Shown piece after piece: positions 4,518 to 6,836 of a stretch of DNA of 6,836 nt. The translations under genes were made by a program, and so were the position numbers. The notes below the pieces were generated by a model. That model was not told where the DNA came from. It ran no database searches and saw only the letters and a list, made by a program, of their open reading frames with translations. The stretch covers positions 1 through 6,836 of the forward strand of contig JALOAB010000120.1 in NCBI GenBank assembly GCA_023229045.1, given 5' to 3'. This DNA comes from Fidelibacterota bacterium (GTDB taxonomy: Bacteria > Fidelibacterota > UBA2242). How positions within the stretch are numbered: position 1 is the stretch's first letter; the number at the start of each line of letters is the position of its first letter.

Positions 4518-6836
4518 CTACTCTGCTTGATTTTGGATAATGGCGTTGGCGATGACGCCTTGGCCAAGGGCGATCCCGCCGTCGTTGCAAGGCGTCAATT
4601 GATGCGTCAAAACTTTAAACTGCTGTTCTTCGAGCAAGCGTGACAGGCGCGTCAACAGGTAAATATTCATGAAAACCCCACCGCTGAGCGCCACGATTGA
4701 CAGACCGGTCAATTCGCAGGATCTCAAGGCGGCTTGCAGGAGAATATGCGCCAGGCCGTTATGAAATTTCATGGCGATCAAGCTCAGTTCCACCTTTCGT
4801 TCGATATCTTCAACAACCTGTCTGATCATTTTACGCCAATCGATACTAAATCTATCGTTTTCGGTTTCAATCTCAAAGTCATAAGCGACTGAATTCTCAG
4901 CATCGATGCACTGTTCGAATTCGACAGCGGCTTGCCCTTCGTAATTGACCTGATTGCGCAAACCGGCTAAGGCGGCAACACTATCGAACAAACGCCCGCA
5001 GGAAGTCGTCAGCGGCGAATTGAATCCGGACTTCAGCAAATTGAGGACAATGGCAATCTGATCCGAAGGGATTTTCTGCAGAAACGGCAACTTCCGGGTG
5101 GGAATCTCCACCCCAAAAGTTTCATACAGGTAGCTGAGCGCCATCTGCCAGGGATTTTTTATGGCGGCGGCGCCGCCGGGCAGACGCGCCGGTCGCAAAT
5201 GTCCCAGCCGTTCAAAGATTTGCGCTTCAACCCGCAGGATCTCGCCGCCCCAGATCGTACCGTCCACGCCGTAGCCGGTGCCGTCCAGTACGATAGCCAG
5301 CGCCGGTTCGTCAACGTTGTTCTCAGCTAAACAGGCAACAGCATGGGCGTGATGATGTTGAACACCGATTTTAATGACCGGATGACCGGATGGCGTCCGC
5401 GTGGGATATGCGAGCGCATATTTCGTCGACAGATAATCCGGATGCAGGTCATAGGCAACGACTTCCGGCTCAATGTCGAACAGGTTTTTAAAATGGCTAA
5501 CGCCGGTTTCGAGCGAATGTAGAACTTCATAATTCACCAAATCGCCGATATGCTGGCTGAGATAGACGCGGTCGTTTTTCGCTAGGGCAAAGGTATTTTT
5601 CTGCTCCGGTCCGCAAGCTAAAAGCGGTTTGACAAACGGAACTCGCACGGGGATACTGCTCGGGGCATATCCGCGCGCACGACGAAGCGGATACCGACGA
5701 CGTCCGGTCGCAATCCGATCGACCGAGTCGTCGCACCTAATGTGAATTTTCCTATTATGTAATAAAAAATAATCGGCAATCGCGGAAAGCCGGGTCAGGG
5801 CGTCATCATTCCGGTAGGCGATCGGCTCGTCGCTGAGATTGCCGCTGGTCAGCACGAGCGGATGCGGGAAAAAGTGCATGAGCAGGTAATGCAAAGGCGT
5901 GTACGGCAGGAAACAACCGAGGTAATGATTGCCGGGCGCGACCGCCGGGGCGATATCCCGACCGGAGGATTTACGCAGTAAAACTATCGGGTGCGGCGTG
6001 GAAATCAGAAGGCGTGTCTCTTCCCCACTAACTTCACAATATTCGGCAATGTCCGCCAGATACGCGAACATGACCGCGAACGGCTTGTCCTCGCGATATT
6101 TGCGACGACGCAGAGTCGTCACCGCCTCGTCATTGCGGGCGTCGCAGGCTAAATGAAAACCGCCGATACCCTTGACAGCCAAAATCTTTCCAGCATGCAG
6201 GAGTTCGGTAATTTTTTCGAAAACGGCGTGATTGGCGGCGGCAGAGCCTCCGGTCAGCAGTTCGCGCCCCTGATTATCGAGCAGTTGCAGTCGCGGACCG
6301 CAAACCGGACAGGCATTCGGCTGGGCGTGAAAACGGCGATGTTGGGGATCGTCGTACTCGCGCTGACACTCCGGACACATTTGAAATTCGCGCATAGTCG
6401 TCAGCGGGCGGTCGTACGGCACATCCTGAATAATGGTAAAGCGCGGGCCGCAATTGGTGCAATTGATAAAGGGATAGAGATAGCGCCGATCGCCGGGATC
6501 GAACATTTCGCGCCGGCAATCCGGACAGACATCCAGATCGGGCGCAATCCGGGCGCTTTTCTGCGATTCGGCACGGCTGGCGGCAATTTTGAAGTCGATG
6601 AATTTTTCAGCGGTAATGAATTCAGCTGTCTCAAACCGTTCAATCCGGCTATGGGACGGCGGCGAATTTTGGATAATTTCGGCAAACCGCGCGATTTTTT
6701 GCGATGCGCCCTGCACGACGATTGTCACGCCGTGGGAGTCATTTTGTACGTAGCCGGTGAGTTGCAGGTCGCGCGCCAGATTGTAGATGAAGGGTCGGAA
6801 GCCGACGCCCTGGACAATTCCGGTGATAATAATTTT
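4518..6836 (-). CDS. hypF: Carbamoyltransferase HypF, hydrogenase maturation; N-terminal few residues outside window
   Basis: HypF converts carbamoyl phosphate and ATP to a carbamoyl-adenylate and passes the carbamoyl group to the C-terminal Cys of HypE, the source of the cyanide ligands. The frame stays open to the right edge, giving 772 visible residues. A GTG at 6728 is internal, because the acylphosphatase domain continues upstream of it. Visible numbering: acylphosphatase domain 1-90 with GIVQGVGFRPF (Arg14, Asn32 catalytic); two C4 zinc sites, CPDC/CTNC (104-129) and CPEC/CPVC (154-179); YrdC-like domain about 205-400 (ILAVKGIGGFHLACDA, KPFAVM, SGNLSDEP); Kae1/TobZ-like transferase domain to the end (HHHAHAVA 494-501, DGTGYGVDGTIWGGE 518-532, LSGGVFMN 717-724, NDGGIALGQG 751-760). 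All key motifs are intact and length matches the 750-770 typical of HypF, so only a few N-terminal residues are cut. First visible gene of the operon; its promoter lies outside the window. Confidence 0.97.
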   Translation of the reverse strand, partial: KIIITGIVQGVGFRPFIYNLARDLQLTGYVQNDSHGVTIVVQGASQKIARFAEIIQNSPPSHSRIERFETAEFITAEKFIDFKIAASRAESQKSARIAPDLDVCPDCRREMFDPGDRRYLYPFINCTNCGPRFTIIQDVPYDRPLTTMREFQMCPECQREYDDPQHRRFHAQPNACPVCGPRLQLLDNQGRELLTGGSAAANHAVFEKITELLHAGKILAVKGIGGFHLACDARNDEAVTTLRRRKYREDKPFAVMFAYLADIAEYCEVSGEETRLLISTPHPIVLLRKSSGRDIAPAVAPGNHYLGCFLPYTPLHYLLMHFFPHPLVLTSGNLSDEPIAYRNDDALTRLSAIADYFLLHNRKIHIRCDDSVDRIATGRRRYPLRRARGYAPSSIPVRVPFVKPLLACGPEQKNTFALAKNDRVYLSQHIGDLVNYEVLHSLETGVSHFKNLFDIEPEVVAYDLHPDYLSTKYALAYPTRTPSGHPVIKIGVQHHHAHAVACLAENNVDEPALAIVLDGTGYGVDGTIWGGEILRVEAQIFERLGHLRPARLPGGAAAIKNPWQMALSYLYETFGVEIPTRKLPFLQKIPSDQIAIVLNLLKSGFNSPLTTSCGRLFDSVAALAGLRNQVNYEGQAAVEFEQCIDAENSVAYDFEIETENDRFSIDWRKMIRQVVEDIERKVELSLIAMKFHNGLAHILLQAALRSCELTGLSIVALSGGVFMNIYLLTRLSRLLEEQQFKVLTHQLTPCNDGGIALGQGVIANAIIQNQAE

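Noticed and set aside
4514..4567. N-terminally extended HypC starting at 4567
   Set aside because: The family begins MCLAVPMKI with an essential N-terminal Cys; the extension overlaps hypF and is not conserved in kind.
6726..6728. GTG at 6728 as the HypF start
   Set aside because: The frame continues upstream with GIVQGVGFRPF, the acylphosphatase signature, so the real start lies beyond the window edge.

Overview
The window is bacterial DNA of moderate G+C content. It shows a family C (DnaE-type) polymerase, a class II tRNA-Ser gene without encoded CCA, and an AbrB/VapC toxin-antitoxin pair. It also carries maturation genes for a [NiFe]-hydrogenase, which suggests an anaerobic or facultative hydrogen-metabolising organism. 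The spacers are crowded with several unrelated small repeat families. My impression, from memory and not from any search, is that such repeat-rich spacers are common in uncultured candidate-phylum genomes; the phylum cannot be fixed from this window.

Layout. Positions 1-1596 (+) hold the C-terminal half of a DNA polymerase III alpha-subunit-like protein that enters from outside the window. Positions 1597-2500 hold a vapBC-type toxin-antitoxin module (1785-2356, +) with a recognisable promoter and operator. Two diverged copies of a roughly 105-nt non-coding repeat flank it. The right-hand copy is itself interrupted by a 28-nt palindromic element. Positions 2545-2876 hold two direct copies of a tRNA-Ser(UGA) gene: the first is broken by a 43-nt insertion in the T-loop, the second is intact. 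Positions 2877-3176 are a 300-nt gene-free stretch made largely of repeats: two more members of the palindromic family, a 9-bp triple repeat and an 11-unit heptamer array. Positions 3177-6836 (-) hold a tight hypF-hypC-hypD operon, with hypF running off the right edge.

How the genes work together. HypF, HypC and HypD act in one pathway, making the Fe(CN)2CO group of the [NiFe]-hydrogenase active site. HypF makes the carbamoyl donor, and the HypC-HypD complex carries the iron while ligands are attached. HypE, the partner that converts carbamoyl to cyanide, is not next to hypD here, because the operon stops at the repeat block. VapB and VapC should form an autoregulated antitoxin-toxin complex. 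The polymerase gene appears functionally unrelated to its neighbours.

The most interesting material is in the spacers: a tRNA gene split in its T-loop by a small palindromic insert, a dispersed palindrome whose copies keep pairing through a G-U exchange, and a toxin-antitoxin cassette bracketed by repeats. I did not find convincing evidence of a wholly new multi-gene system.
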